Position numbers and translations under genes: made by a program. Below, one piece after another: positions 33,493 through 42,499 of a stretch of DNA of 64,000 nt; positions within the stretch are counted from its first letter, which is position 1; each line of letters starts with the position of its first letter. Below the pieces are notes generated by a model. That model made no database searches and was not told where the DNA came from. It worked only from the letters and a program-made list of their open reading frames with translations. This DNA is from an uncultured Clostridia bacterium (lineage in GTDB: Bacteria; Bacillota; Clostridia; Lachnospirales; Lachnospiraceae), in contig CANDNA010000008.1 in the NCBI GenBank assembly GCA_947385955.1, forward strand, positions 38,206-102,205, read 5' to 3'.

Positions 33493-36400
33493 TTAAGAAG
33501 AAAATGGCAGATCAAAATTTAAAACAGGAATATCCGGAAGGTTCACCCATGTATACTTACGGTTCAGATTATAAAATACTGTAAATCCCGCAAATCCCGT
33601 TAACCCTATCACAACAAGCCAAAAACCGACGGGCCGCTTCCCACTTTCCTGATTTTCCTGTGTCACCTCTTCAATATGGGCATCTGATTCCACTATCACA
33701 GGCTGTTCATCCGTATTTTCTGTAAGCAGTCCATATTCTTCATTGTCCACAGCCAATTCACTCGCTTTAATCTGCATCATGGCAACAGAAATATACTTTT
33801 CCTCTTCCAGAACAGTTTCCTCAAAATCATCCTCATTGTTTTCCTCAGAAGATGCCATCTGACCTCCATTCGTACTTCCATTTCCATATGTATTAGAACT
33901 GGTTTTCAAAGAAACCGGGCTTATCCCTTCATCCGATACAGAAATTTTTTCATACACTGCAGTACATATAGTATCTTCCGTTACATTCCTGAAAGAATCG
34001 TTCCAGCCGCGGAATATATAGCCTTCTCTGCCCGGATCCTCCGGTGCTGTTGCATCCTTCCCTTCTTTTACTGTCTGGGTTTTTAAAACAACGCCATCAT
34101 AATCTTTAAAAATAACTGTATATATTCCTGTATGGCTATCCTCTTTCGTCCCCGTCTTACCTCCGCCGGCCTTGTTCCCGTCAGACTTCCCCTGGTAAAT
34201 GGCCATGCAAATCACATTCTGGGTGATATTCTCATAAGAGGCATCCCATCCGCAAAACGTATATCCTTCTCTCTCAGGAATTTCCGGCGCCGTTGCTGAC
34301 TTTCCGGCTTCCACTGTCTGGGTTTTTAAAATCACACCGTTATAATCTTTAAAAGTAACCGTATAGGAACTGCTTACTGCTGCTGTATAAATTGCTTTGA
34401 TTGTCGTATCTTCCTGTATATTTACCAGAGGAGCATCCCATCCCCTGAATATATACCCACTCCTCGTGGGATCCTCCGGCGCTGTTGCATTTCCGCCCTG
34501 CGTAATGATCTGTGTACTTATAACAGAATCATCACAATCTACAAATATGACCGTTACGGAATGATTCACCAACTGCCCGCTGGAGTTACAGGATACCCTG
34601 TAAGTACTTTCATGCCCGGCAATATCATAGGCATACAGGGAATACACAGCATTTGCATGAAGTGTTACAGTCTCCTCTATTTCCGCTGTTTCCTGGCCAT
34701 AATATTCATCATAAGTCTTATTTCCTTCAAGGCTGTTTGCTTGCATCGTTATTCTGGCAATACCGGAATCTGTATCCGTTACCGTATAATGCAATATTGC
34801 CGATTTGTTGTTCCAGTTCCAGTCCATCGCCTGAAACATGATTTCAGGCGGATTTGCATCCACATCACTTATCACAATATCCGCATATCCTACTGCTCCG
34901 GACATTGTTTTAACAAAACACCTGTACTTTCCTGATGAGGTAACGCTATAAGTATTGTTACTTGTCCAGGCTCCAGCCGATGATGGAGCTGTACTACCAT
35001 CCCATTTAACAAAAGAATAAGGTTTCTCTGTAACAGAGCCATGTTCCAGACTGTATGTGGCTTTTATCATTACATGATCAAGCCATTCCCCTGTTCCTTC
35101 CGTCATCCTCGTCAATGATACTGTCGGAGTCAGGTATTCATCATCATTTTTCATAAACGAATAAAAATTTGTATTTCCTGCCCTGTCTGTAACCTCCAAC
35201 ACAATTGCATTTTTAAAATCGTCATATGATACCGGAGAAAACTCCACCCGGTATACAGACCCCGGAGCCGTATCTTCCCCGAGATATACCAACGGCTGAT
35301 TCATTTTCTGATAGCTGTATAACCCAGAATCATTGTCACTGATTTCAGCCGATAAAATAAAGGAATCTGTTTCATAATCATATTTTATTGTCCCTTCCAC
35401 CGTAGGAGCTGTGGAATCAATATTGGTTACCTTATAAGTGGCTCTGGCTTTATTCCCTACAGAATCCTTTATTTCCACAATATAAGTTCCGTTTCTGTCT
35501 ATATAAAATTCATTTTCATTTCTCCATTCCTCTGCAGACAGTTCCTCATCCGAAAGAGCTATTCGGTACTGCATTTTTTCCGGCTGGTAATCATCACTGG
35601 CATCAATTTTCAAAACGTTGTAGGAATACCATTCACGTTCTGTCATCAAAAGATATATTTTATCAATTGTTGGCGCTGTTACATCCAAAACAGAAACAGA
35701 AACATTTTGTTTTGCTATATTGCCGTTTTCATCTTTTACATACAGAATGTATTCTTTATTCTGGTTAAGCTGCAGAGTAAACACTACATCAGGAGAAGCC
35801 GCGGCCATTATCCAGTCACTTGATATCGGGACCCGGCTGGAATCTACCAATGCATATAACAATTTATCTTTTTTTGTATACAGATCTTCTGCTTCTGCCA
35901 CAACTGTAATTGTCTGTGTAACAGATGGATCATTGTTAATATCATGCTCAGAAACATCACATTTGGTAATTGTCGGTGCGGTGGTATCTACTACCGTCAC
36001 ATCGAGCCTGGCTTCATATTCTGTTTCTTTGTCCGGCCTGGTATCATCGACGAAAACCACCATAATCGTCTGTGTCCCCAACTGATCAGGAGTCCAGATA
36101 CGTTTCCTTTCACCATCGATCAGATAATATAAATTACTCCAGCCTGATGCCAGATCAACTTTTCCGTTTGTATATTGCACTGAAACATAAACATCATTTA
36201 TATCAAGGGAATCTCCATACTCAATCTTCTGGTTATACTGGGCAAGTATTTTATTAAAATCTTTCTTAATTACAGTAACCGTAGCTGCATTCGATTCCGT
36301 TGCCCTTTTCCCATCCAGCGTTGAAATTACGCATTTGTATAGTGCATGATTGTCCTCCAGAGTGCATTCCCAGGATAAATCCGCTGTATTGATACCGGAA

Positions 36401-37617
36401 TACTTATCCGTATCCGTAATATCAATCCAGCCCCCATTCGGCTCCTTTATCTGCCACTGATACCTGCCATAATCGTCAGCATACGCAGAACCGGCGCTTA
36501 AAGTGATTTCCTGCTCTTCAATCTTTGATGTATGTAACGGCTGTGTATCAAACACAAGTCCTGATTCCACTGTTATCACGGCAGCCGCACTGTTATAGGT
36601 ATTTCCGTCAAAAACAGTTACACATCTGTATAAATAGTTGTTATACTCATAGGGAATTTTATGGATAGAAAGACTTTTTGTACCTGTTCCCTGATAGATA
36701 TTGTTGTCCGTAATATTGTTCCAACTGCTTCCACCATTTGAACTTACCTGCCACCTGTAAGAAACCGGCGCTTCCGTTGTTTCCACCCCGAGTGAAACAG
36801 AACTGTATTCTTTCACTGTCTGTGTTGCAGGATTCCGAGAATAGTCATAATGCAACTTGACATATGTAATGGAAACAGACCCATTTCCATTGTTGCTGTT
36901 ATTTTCTATCCGTTTCAGTTCATTCTGTTTCCAAGTGACTCCATTGGCATCGCTTAATGCTGTTGAACCACCACCCACACTCGCTGGCGCCACTTTATTC
37001 GGCAAATTGCATGTGGACATCAACGCATTACCTCCGTTACCGCCCTGCGCCGATATGATTCTCCTGCCTCCGCTTTCTACATAACTGCTCCCTCCGCTGC
37101 CGCCTGTGCCCACCCATGCACAATGTGCCGGTCCATCATATTCATTTTTGCAGCCGCCCCAGTGATCAGCATACACACCGGCCCTGCCATCCGGATATCC
37201 TCCGCTTCCCCCGGAGCCACTATACATACCGCTGGCCGATCCATTTCCTCCAATGCCTCCAACATATATCCTCAAAACCGTTCCCTTTTTCAAAAGAACG
37301 CGGGAACAGATGCTGTCCCCTTTTGCCGGTGCATAAATGCTGATGGCCTCGCTGCCCGACCCATATTGATTTGTACGTCCTGCTCCCCCGCCTGCCGTAC
37401 CGCCTGCCGCTCCCCGGCACTCAATGTCATAATAACCGGTAACAGGAACCACCCACTCTGTCCCGCTTCCTGTATATCCATATACATTTGACTGTCCGGC
37501 AACAGGGCTGGATGATATGGCTGCCATTGAGAAAATTGCTGTCATAGGCGCAAATATAATACATAACGACATAATGACGCCTGACAAAATTCTGGAAACA
37601 TATTTTCTTTTTTTCAT
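33493..37617 (-). CDS. Large secreted surface protein: Gly-rich, Ig-like and InlB-type repeats
   Basis: A 1374-residue protein from ATG 37617 (GGAG five bases ahead). It has a signal peptide (RILSGVIMSLCIIFAPMTAIF), a glycine-rich domain at about 45-200 (AAGGTAGGGAG, GGSGGSSYVESGG), several Ig-like units with paired YRWQVSSNGGSSW and YQWQIKEPNGGW stretches, bacterial-Ig-type segments with T-A-P-T-I repeats, and three InlB/Listeria-Bacteroides repeats at about 1100-1270 (ATAPEDPTRSGYIFRGWDAP, ATAPEIPEREGYTFCGWDAS, ATAPEDPGREGYIFRGWNDS). A membrane helix near the C-terminus (FWLVVIGLTGFAGFTVFY) anchors it. It may act as an adhesin or mating-pair factor. No LPXTG motif was seen. Confidence 0.88.
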   Translation of the reverse strand: MKKRKYVSRILSGVIMSLCIIFAPMTAIFSMAAISSSPVAGQSNVYGYTGSGTEWVVPVTGYYDIECRGAAGGTAGGGAGRTNQYGSGSEAISIYAPAKGDSICSRVLLKKGTVLRIYVGGIGGNGSASGMYSGSGGSGGYPDGRAGVYADHWGGCKNEYDGPAHCAWVGTGGSGGSSYVESGGRRIISAQGGNGGNALMSTCNLPNKVAPASVGGGSTALSDANGVTWKQNELKRIENNSNNGNGSVSITYVKLHYDYSRNPATQTVKEYSSVSLGVETTEAPVSYRWQVSSNGGSSWNNITDNNIYQGTGTKSLSIHKIPYEYNNYLYRCVTVFDGNTYNSAAAVITVESGLVFDTQPLHTSKIEEQEITLSAGSAYADDYGRYQWQIKEPNGGWIDITDTDKYSGINTADLSWECTLEDNHALYKCVISTLDGKRATESNAATVTVIKKDFNKILAQYNQKIEYGDSLDINDVYVSVQYTNGKVDLASGWSNLYYLIDGERKRIWTPDQLGTQTIMVVFVDDTRPDKETEYEARLDVTVVDTTAPTITKCDVSEHDINNDPSVTQTITVVAEAEDLYTKKDKLLYALVDSSRVPISSDWIMAAASPDVVFTLQLNQNKEYILYVKDENGNIAKQNVSVSVLDVTAPTIDKIYLLMTEREWYSYNVLKIDASDDYQPEKMQYRIALSDEELSAEEWRNENEFYIDRNGTYIVEIKDSVGNKARATYKVTNIDSTAPTVEGTIKYDYETDSFILSAEISDNDSGLYSYQKMNQPLVYLGEDTAPGSVYRVEFSPVSYDDFKNAIVLEVTDRAGNTNFYSFMKNDDEYLTPTVSLTRMTEGTGEWLDHVMIKATYSLEHGSVTEKPYSFVKWDGSTAPSSAGAWTSNNTYSVTSSGKYRCFVKTMSGAVGYADIVISDVDANPPEIMFQAMDWNWNNKSAILHYTVTDTDSGIARITMQANSLEGNKTYDEYYGQETAEIEETVTLHANAVYSLYAYDIAGHESTYRVSCNSSGQLVNHSVTVIFVDCDDSVISTQIITQGGNATAPEDPTRSGYIFRGWDAPLVNIQEDTTIKAIYTAAVSSSYTVTFKDYNGVILKTQTVEAGKSATAPEIPEREGYTFCGWDASYENITQNVICMAIYQGKSDGNKAGGGKTGTKEDSHTGIYTVIFKDYDGVVLKTQTVKEGKDATAPEDPGREGYIFRGWNDSFRNVTEDTICTAVYEKISVSDEGISPVSLKTSSNTYGNGSTNGGQMASSEENNEDDFEETVLEEEKYISVAMMQIKASELAVDNEEYGLLTENTDEQPVIVESDAHIEEVTQENQESGKRPVGFWLVVIGLTGFAGFTVFYNLNRKYTWVNLPDIPVLNFDLPFSS

Positions 37618-37651
37618 GTGATCTCCTTCTCTTTTCTTTTTATTTTCCAAA

Positions 37652-37680
37652 ATTATAACACGTTGTACTGTAATTATCAA
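37652..37680 (-). promoter_or_regulatory. Shared-type promoter of the surface-protein gene
   Basis: On the minus strand: TTGATA (37675-37680), 17 bases, TATAAT (37652-37657), with the common core TACAACGTGTTATAAT. It is the best-formed member of the shared promoter group. Confidence 0.78.
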
Positions 37681-37684
37681 AAAG

Positions 37685-37735
37685 AAAAAGACGAATCTCT
37701 ACAGTACCTGTCACTGTAAAAATTCGTCTTTTTAT
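37685..37735. terminator. Bidirectional terminator
   Basis: AAAAAGACGAAT (37685-37696) and ATTCGTCTTTTT (37722-37733) pair over 12 bp; the loop contains a further TACAGT/ACTGTA stem. A- and T-runs on both sides allow termination either way. It insulates the surface-protein promoter. Confidence 0.82.
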
Positions 37736-37740
37736 TCGTA

Positions 37741-37775
37741 ACAATAGAAAGTTGAGGAAACACATTCTCTATTGT
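37741..37775. repeat. Hairpin ACAATAGA...TCTATTGT
   Basis: ACAATAGA (37741-37748) and TCTATTGT (37768-37775) form an 8-bp stem. A related hairpin starting ACAATAGAAAG is found at 61857-61891. The gap 37618-37956 holds this, two terminators, a CGTGA/TCACG hairpin near 37801, and the promoter above, but no gene. Confidence 0.6.
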
Positions 37776-37840
37776 TCGTTTTCTATATTTTATTACTGCC
37801 CGTGAGGGTTCACGGATTCAGACACCAAAATGTCAAGCCT

Positions 37841-37891
37841 AAAACAAAAATAAATCTCTGCACCTGAAAATAATACCAAATACAGAGATTT
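37841..37891 (-). terminator. Terminator of the HAD/phosphoesterase pair
   Basis: AAATCTCTG (37852-37860) pairs with CAGAGATTT (37883-37891). On the minus strand it follows the HAD gene and is followed by ATTTTTGTTTT. Confidence 0.78.
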
Positions 37892-37956
37892 AAAAATATG
37901 TAAATATCCAAAGTATTTCTATGGAACTTATTTTTTCACATCAGACGTTCTCGTCC

Positions 37957-38805
37957 CTATGAGTCCACACCATCAAATGATTTGATAATTTCAATGAGCC
38001 GTTCAAATGAGTCTACCATATAGTCAGGCCGAATATCGTTTTTTTTGCAAATTTGCTTGATTTCTTTTTCATGTTGAAAATCTTCATCTGTCCAGTGTGA
38101 AATAGCAACTAATTTTTGGTATAGATCATTTGCTACTTTGGAATCACATGGATATTTGCACAAAACAGAAGTTATCCCGGCTATCTTTGCCATATAAATA
38201 TCTTTTGTTATACTGTCACCGATATAAATTACCTCGGCAACGGACACTGACTCCTGCACACAAATCTGTTCTAACAGCTTCGGATTGGGCTTTTTGCCAT
38301 GAACAACCTGTGTTTTCTCAGACGAGGGCAAATAATCGGGCCGCTCAAACTGACTATCAGAAACATATACATGTTGAAATAAATCGGCTATACCTAACTT
38401 CTGCAATCTATAAAAGCCATTTTCCTCAGCAGACTCTGTGTAGCCAACGATTCTGATGCCCAGTTGGGATATTCTGACCAACGTCTCTCTGACATGTGGA
38501 TAAAGCTTCAGGTACTTTTTGCGAATCGAATTGAATCTGTGAAACACCGGATCCAGTTTCTGCCGCAACTCCTCAGTGGTATCACCAGGGTAAGCATTTA
38601 CGACTGATGGGAGATAAAGCGTAGCATAAGGATATTCAACACTGCCCTTTTGCTGGTGGATTTGTTTATATTCTTTCAACAAGGTAACTTTTTCTTCATT
38701 TAAAATATGAGACAGCTCCTCTACCATCCCATAAAACGCAGGAATAAAGAAACTAATCCAAGAATAGAGGGTATCATCCAGATCAGTTATTAATAGCTTA
38801 ATCAT
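37957..38805 (-). CDS. HAD-superfamily hydrolase
   Basis: A 282-residue HAD phosphatase beginning MIKLLITDLDDTLYSW (ATG 38805; a longer frame starts at 38823). All four motifs are present: DLDDTL (nucleophile and acid aspartates), VGYTES (motif II), the lysine in HGKKPNPKLL, and YIGDSITKDI (motif IV). A helical cap lies between motif I and II. Its start overlaps or abuts the end of the calcineurin-like gene, so the pair is co-translated. It should remove phosphate from a small molecule or nucleotide; the substrate is unknown. Confidence 0.85.
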   Translation of the reverse strand: MIKLLITDLDDTLYSWISFFIPAFYGMVEELSHILNEEKVTLLKEYKQIHQQKGSVEYPYATLYLPSVVNAYPGDTTEELRQKLDPVFHRFNSIRKKYLKLYPHVRETLVRISQLGIRIVGYTESAEENGFYRLQKLGIADLFQHVYVSDSQFERPDYLPSSEKTQVVHGKKPNPKLLEQICVQESVSVAEVIYIGDSITKDIYMAKIAGITSVLCKYPCDSKVANDLYQKLVAISHWTDEDFQHEKEIKQICKKNDIRPDYMVDSFERLIEIIKSFDGVDS

Positions 38806-38815
38806 AATTATTCTC

Positions 38816-40387
38816 TCACTCAAAAAAGATTTTTACTACTTGGCATATGCAATCCGGCGTGGATTCATCACTGTGAATTCTGTAAAATTCAATTACCATC
38901 TCATTTTGCTCAAAATGTATCGTTGCAAATTTATTTTCACATCCTGCAGCACCAGTACCGCCCATTCCCACGACCGCAATATGAGGTAGATTTTTTATCA
39001 TGATATCGTTCTCAGGCTGTATTGGACAACCGACTTGCGACACAAAGGACTGGTGTTTATGACCATGAATCAGTACTTTGACGCGATATTTTATGAGCCA
39101 ATTCATCAGGCGATTCGCATCATATACGACACTGCTGGCTCGGGTCACATCAATTGCCTCTGTATAGCAGGCGGGCAGATAGTGATGGTGCATCATAACC
39201 ATGCGAACTGCGTTTTGGTAACCATTGTGGTTCCATCCCATTTCTTCCGCCACATAATCCAATTGCTCCTGTGACAAATATCCATGTCCATCGAAATTTG
39301 AATATTGCTGGATCATCAAACTGTTCAGTGCAGCAATCTCTAACATATGTCCAGAGGAGAGCAGGAGTTTTTTCCCACTTGCATAGAATTGATTGGGGGA
39401 CAGCTTATAAATGGAACGATAAAAATTAGAAAAACCGGTCGCATTCTCTGTCTTTTCATAAAGAAATGCCGGCACTGTATCTGGAGGCAACGGAGAAGCC
39501 TCTCTTGTAAAATCATGATTTCCTGGACAAATCAGAATATTCTCCGAGTTTAGAGCCGGAATCTCATAGTTAATATCTTTCAGCAATTGTTGTGCTTGCT
39601 GGAATCCGTCCTCTTTTGCACGGGATGTAATATCTCCGGATATGAGTAATCCCGCAACATTACAGTTCTTAACACAAGTTGTCAAGTGCTGTGCTAAGGT
39701 AGAATGCCCCGTCCCTCGTTTGGAGGGAAACATACCATCGGGAAGATGTAAATCTGATAACCAGATAAGTGTATCTCCCAATTCCTGGTGGTACTTCTCA
39801 CTGAAATGAGTCGGCTGAACAATATCAGTGCTCAAGAGCACAATTTCATTATCACGATCAGAGGTCTGGGCTTTCTTGATAAACCACACCGTACGGTTTT
39901 GCTGAATGAGTTCCTGAACAGAATATATCTTCTTATTATTAAACATGCTGTAATCCACGTTTGAATCACAGAACAGTTCCTTACAATGTACATACGAGAA
40001 ATCTGATAAACATGCCGGTTCGCAACGTTCAATTTTAGTGAGTTTAAACCATGCGCAATACTCTTGATCCCGATAATACTCTGGCGTTTTGTCCTTTTCA
40101 GGAGATGGGATTTTCTCTTCTGTTTCCAATTCAATATCTACACAAGTAGCACGGTAGACTAAAGCTTGGCCAGAATCAACTAAATAGATATCGATAGGGT
40201 ACGTATTTGCAATTATTTTTAATGTGGCAAACTCGCCAACAGGCGTTTTCTCATTGCCTTTTTTCCACCATCCCCACCACACATAATCATGATCTTCAAT
40301 CACAGCTATGTGTTTTCCAATCGTTTCGTCTTCTGTAGTAACCAAATCCCGAAAACGAAGAATCACAGTTTCAAAATTCACTGGCAT
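38816..40387 (-). CDS. Calcineurin-like metallophosphoesterase with N-terminal accessory domain
   Basis: A 523-residue protein. The C-terminal two thirds is a metallophosphoesterase with the complete metal set: LSDLHL (about 212), ISGDITS, CPGNHDF, MMHHHYLP and IHGHKHQS. The N-terminal 200 residues form a separate beta-rich domain with HDYVWWGWWKKGNEKTPVGE, possibly a binding domain for a modified nucleic acid or nucleotide. It comes first in a two-gene unit with the HAD hydrolase. Such a phosphatase pair as ICE cargo suggests nucleotide-based or repair-type defence, which is inference only. The promoter region above (40388-40457) is not clear. Confidence 0.85.
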   Translation of the reverse strand: MPVNFETVILRFRDLVTTEDETIGKHIAVIEDHDYVWWGWWKKGNEKTPVGEFATLKIIANTYPIDIYLVDSGQALVYRATCVDIELETEEKIPSPEKDKTPEYYRDQEYCAWFKLTKIERCEPACLSDFSYVHCKELFCDSNVDYSMFNNKKIYSVQELIQQNRTVWFIKKAQTSDRDNEIVLLSTDIVQPTHFSEKYHQELGDTLIWLSDLHLPDGMFPSKRGTGHSTLAQHLTTCVKNCNVAGLLISGDITSRAKEDGFQQAQQLLKDINYEIPALNSENILICPGNHDFTREASPLPPDTVPAFLYEKTENATGFSNFYRSIYKLSPNQFYASGKKLLLSSGHMLEIAALNSLMIQQYSNFDGHGYLSQEQLDYVAEEMGWNHNGYQNAVRMVMMHHHYLPACYTEAIDVTRASSVVYDANRLMNWLIKYRVKVLIHGHKHQSFVSQVGCPIQPENDIMIKNLPHIAVVGMGGTGAAGCENKFATIHFEQNEMVIEFYRIHSDESTPDCICQVVKIFFE

Positions 40388-40457
40388 TTTCTCACCTCAT
40401 GGTTCATGTTAAGTAATCAAAAAGCAGATATGGTATCTATATACCATTTATATCAGT

Positions 40458-40640
40458 TTATTTTACCACACTTCTTCCGCCGCCGTCTATTACAACCTTA
40501 TCAATACAATCCACAATCTCTCTGAGTGGGATATCCCTATCACTGACAGAAAGAAGCTTGGGGAAGCAAGCAACGCTATAACAAAACTCCCAAAGGCAAT
40601 CAGCAAGCCGATTATCCCAATAAATATCAACGGGAAGGAT
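40458..40640 (-). pseudogene. Possible remnant of a gene end
   Basis: A minus-strand frame different from the HipA-like one reads LPVDIYWDNRLADCLWEFC and continues to VIDGGGRSVVK before a stop. It looks protein-like but has no start or family I can name. It may be the end of a displaced gene or a frameshifted extension of the HipA-like gene. Confidence 0.3.
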
Positions 40641-41919
40641 CCGGTACTCTGCCCTGCTCCACCCTCTTTCCAGCCACTCCGCCTTTCCCCACAATCCTCC
40701 GTTCAAACACAATCGTTCCGGTCCTCTGAAATTCATCCAGCAGATCAATTTTTCTCTCATATGCTGCCAATATCCGCTCGTATCTCTCTTCCGTACCGGG
40801 AACGTCCATAGCATATATCTTCTCCAGTTCTCTGCGTTTCGGCAAAAGGTTGAGATCCAGCAGAGTCCTGCCTGTCAGATAATTTAACAAATCACTTTCC
40901 CACCGTCTGAAGCTGCTCACTTCAATCCGCCGGAAATCCTTTTTCTCACAGGGTATCGCCTGTCCATTGCTTTTCCAGAACATACTGTTTCCACTGTCAA
41001 AAATCGGAGCCATTCTCACAAACTGCAATGTATTGCTGTCACGAAGAATACCAAAATTATTAAAATGCCTGTCTGTGTTCGTGATCACAAAATCCGTGAG
41101 TATCTGATACTCCATAAATGCTCTTACTTCATTCTTGTCCAATCCATTTTCTATACATATCTGAATGAAGTTTTCATATTCTGACACTTCATTGTCCTTT
41201 TTTCTGGACTTACAGATTTCATATCCGGAAACAAACTCCAGGTTTTCGTTGGTAAAGGCCCTTGAACGGCATCCCAAAGCATCACCGGATTCATATTGAT
41301 CAAGTTTCACTCTCAGATTACACAGGCTGTACTCCGTGTAATGTTGAAAATGCAGAGCCTTATGCATCCGGGAAGCCATAATCTCATTCAGGCTCTGCTG
41401 GCAGGAGCTTCCGTAGTTCCCTTTTACCAGATACCGTTCTCCATCCTCAATTACCCATTTCTTTTTTAATTCTCCCTGTACTGAAGATGCCGGTGTAAAG
41501 CCATATGTCTCCCTTTCATCTTCACCCGGACATCCACTCTGTAACACACTTCCCGGAATGATATCTTCACTGCTGAAATCATTGACAAAAAGATTTACTT
41601 TCTCCCATGTCAGGTCACTTTCCAGCGGTTTTATCCAATAACAATCCGTCATACTGAGTCCAAGATTTCTGGTCAGATATATCTGTGATGATGGAATGCC
41701 CTCCCGATACAGGAAATTTCTGATATTTCCCTGGGAAAGGGGAACCGCTCTGTTTTTCCACCACTTTCTTAGCCGGTTCCTGTCTCCTCCTGTCCCAAAA
41801 GGAAGCAAATCCCGTTCTACCCTTTCTGCAACCTTCCCGATATTTCCGGTTTCATCAATACTGATAATGGCCACATCCCGATTTTTATGTTTCAGGCAAA
41901 ACATTTTATCCATAACCAA
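40627..41919 (-). CDS. HipA-like kinase-fold protein
   Basis: A 430-residue protein with the HipA C-terminal kinase pattern: the catalytic loop TNTDRHFNNFGILRD near 285 and MAPIFDSGNSMFW near 310 (the DFG-like metal site), preceded by KWVIEDGERYLVKG. Members next to mobile elements in Clostridia are usually single genes without HipB. The start is TTG 41919 with GGGAGG seven bases ahead, or ATG 41913. The last 30 residues (IVFERRIVGKGGVAGKRVEQ) look unlike the family, so the end may be altered. Between this gene and the phosphoesterase (40458-40626) lies a stretch that encodes a plausible tail of another protein in a different frame. Confidence 0.78.
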   Translation of the reverse strand: MVMDKMFCLKHKNRDVAIISIDETGNIGKVAERVERDLLPFGTGGDRNRLRKWWKNRAVPLSQGNIRNFLYREGIPSSQIYLTRNLGLSMTDCYWIKPLESDLTWEKVNLFVNDFSSEDIIPGSVLQSGCPGEDERETYGFTPASSVQGELKKKWVIEDGERYLVKGNYGSSCQQSLNEIMASRMHKALHFQHYTEYSLCNLRVKLDQYESGDALGCRSRAFTNENLEFVSGYEICKSRKKDNEVSEYENFIQICIENGLDKNEVRAFMEYQILTDFVITNTDRHFNNFGILRDSNTLQFVRMAPIFDSGNSMFWKSNGQAIPCEKKDFRRIEVSSFRRWESDLLNYLTGRTLLDLNLLPKRRELEKIYAMDVPGTEERYERILAAYERKIDLLDEFQRTGTIVFERRIVGKGGVAGKRVEQGRVPDPSR

Positions 41920-41922
41920 TTT

Positions 41923-42150
41923 TTAACCTCCCATGTACTCTTCTGCCATCCTGTCAATTTCATACTGTTCAATCTCATTTTCAACAATTATCTGAAAAAC
42001 GGCTTCCAGCCATTCCCGGCCGGAAACGGCTCTGATCACCACCTTTCCTTCAAAATGATGATTTTGATATTTATATTGATAAAAAAATTCAGATCCCTGA
42101 CTCTTCACATTCACATCGACATGATAGCTGCCGCAGTCTTTTATCACCAT
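41923..42150 (-). CDS. Hypothetical 75-aa protein before the HipA-like gene
   Basis: A small, beta-rich, acidic protein (VIKDCGSYHVDVNVKSQGSE...EIEQYEIDRMAEEYMGG). AGGAGG lies eight bases before ATG 42150; the ATG at 42156 is too close to it. Not recognised. Its stop is four bases from the HipA-like start, so the two are co-translated and this may be its partner protein. Confidence 0.65.
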   Translation of the reverse strand: MVIKDCGSYHVDVNVKSQGSEFFYQYKYQNHHFEGKVVIRAVSGREWLEAVFQIIVENEIEQYEIDRMAEEYMGG

Positions 42151-42248
42151 AATCATTACCTCCTCTGGCCATACTATAACATGTTCCCTCTCCTTTCACC
42201 ATCCAAATTATTTTCTCTCTGTAAAATTTTTATCCTTTCTGCAACCTG

Positions 42249-42482
42249 TTAAAAAGCATCCTTTATAATAGAGTTATCACTTTCCGCATCTGCTCCTGCT
42301 CCATTGATTGTCACAACCCTGTTTCTTGCCCGTTTTTCCTCTTTCCACGCCTGAAACTCCGCATACTCCATATTTTCATCAATCTTTGCGATCTCATCTT
42401 TCAGCTTCTGTAATTTTTCCATCAGGCCGGCTCTTTTTTCCTGCAATTTTAAATATCTTTCCTTTGCGCTTAGTTTTGCCAT
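42249..42482 (-). CDS. DUF4315-like coiled-coil protein
   Basis: A 77-residue coiled coil (MAKLSAKERYLKLQEKRAGL...LKDEIAKIDENME) like the small proteins (DUF4315 type) found in the type IV secretion region of Clostridia ICEs between the membrane proteins. It starts 17 bases after the 418-aa gene. Role unknown. Confidence 0.65.
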   Translation of the reverse strand: MAKLSAKERYLKLQEKRAGLMEKLQKLKDEIAKIDENMEYAEFQAWKEEKRARNRVVTINGAGADAESDNSIIKDAF

Positions 42483-42499
42483 ATTTTCAGCCTCCCTTT

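Noticed and set aside
36857..37084. Plus-strand frames opposite the Gly-rich region of the surface protein
   Set aside because: GC-rich glycine codons make long open frames on the other strand; no ribosome binding site or domain supports them.
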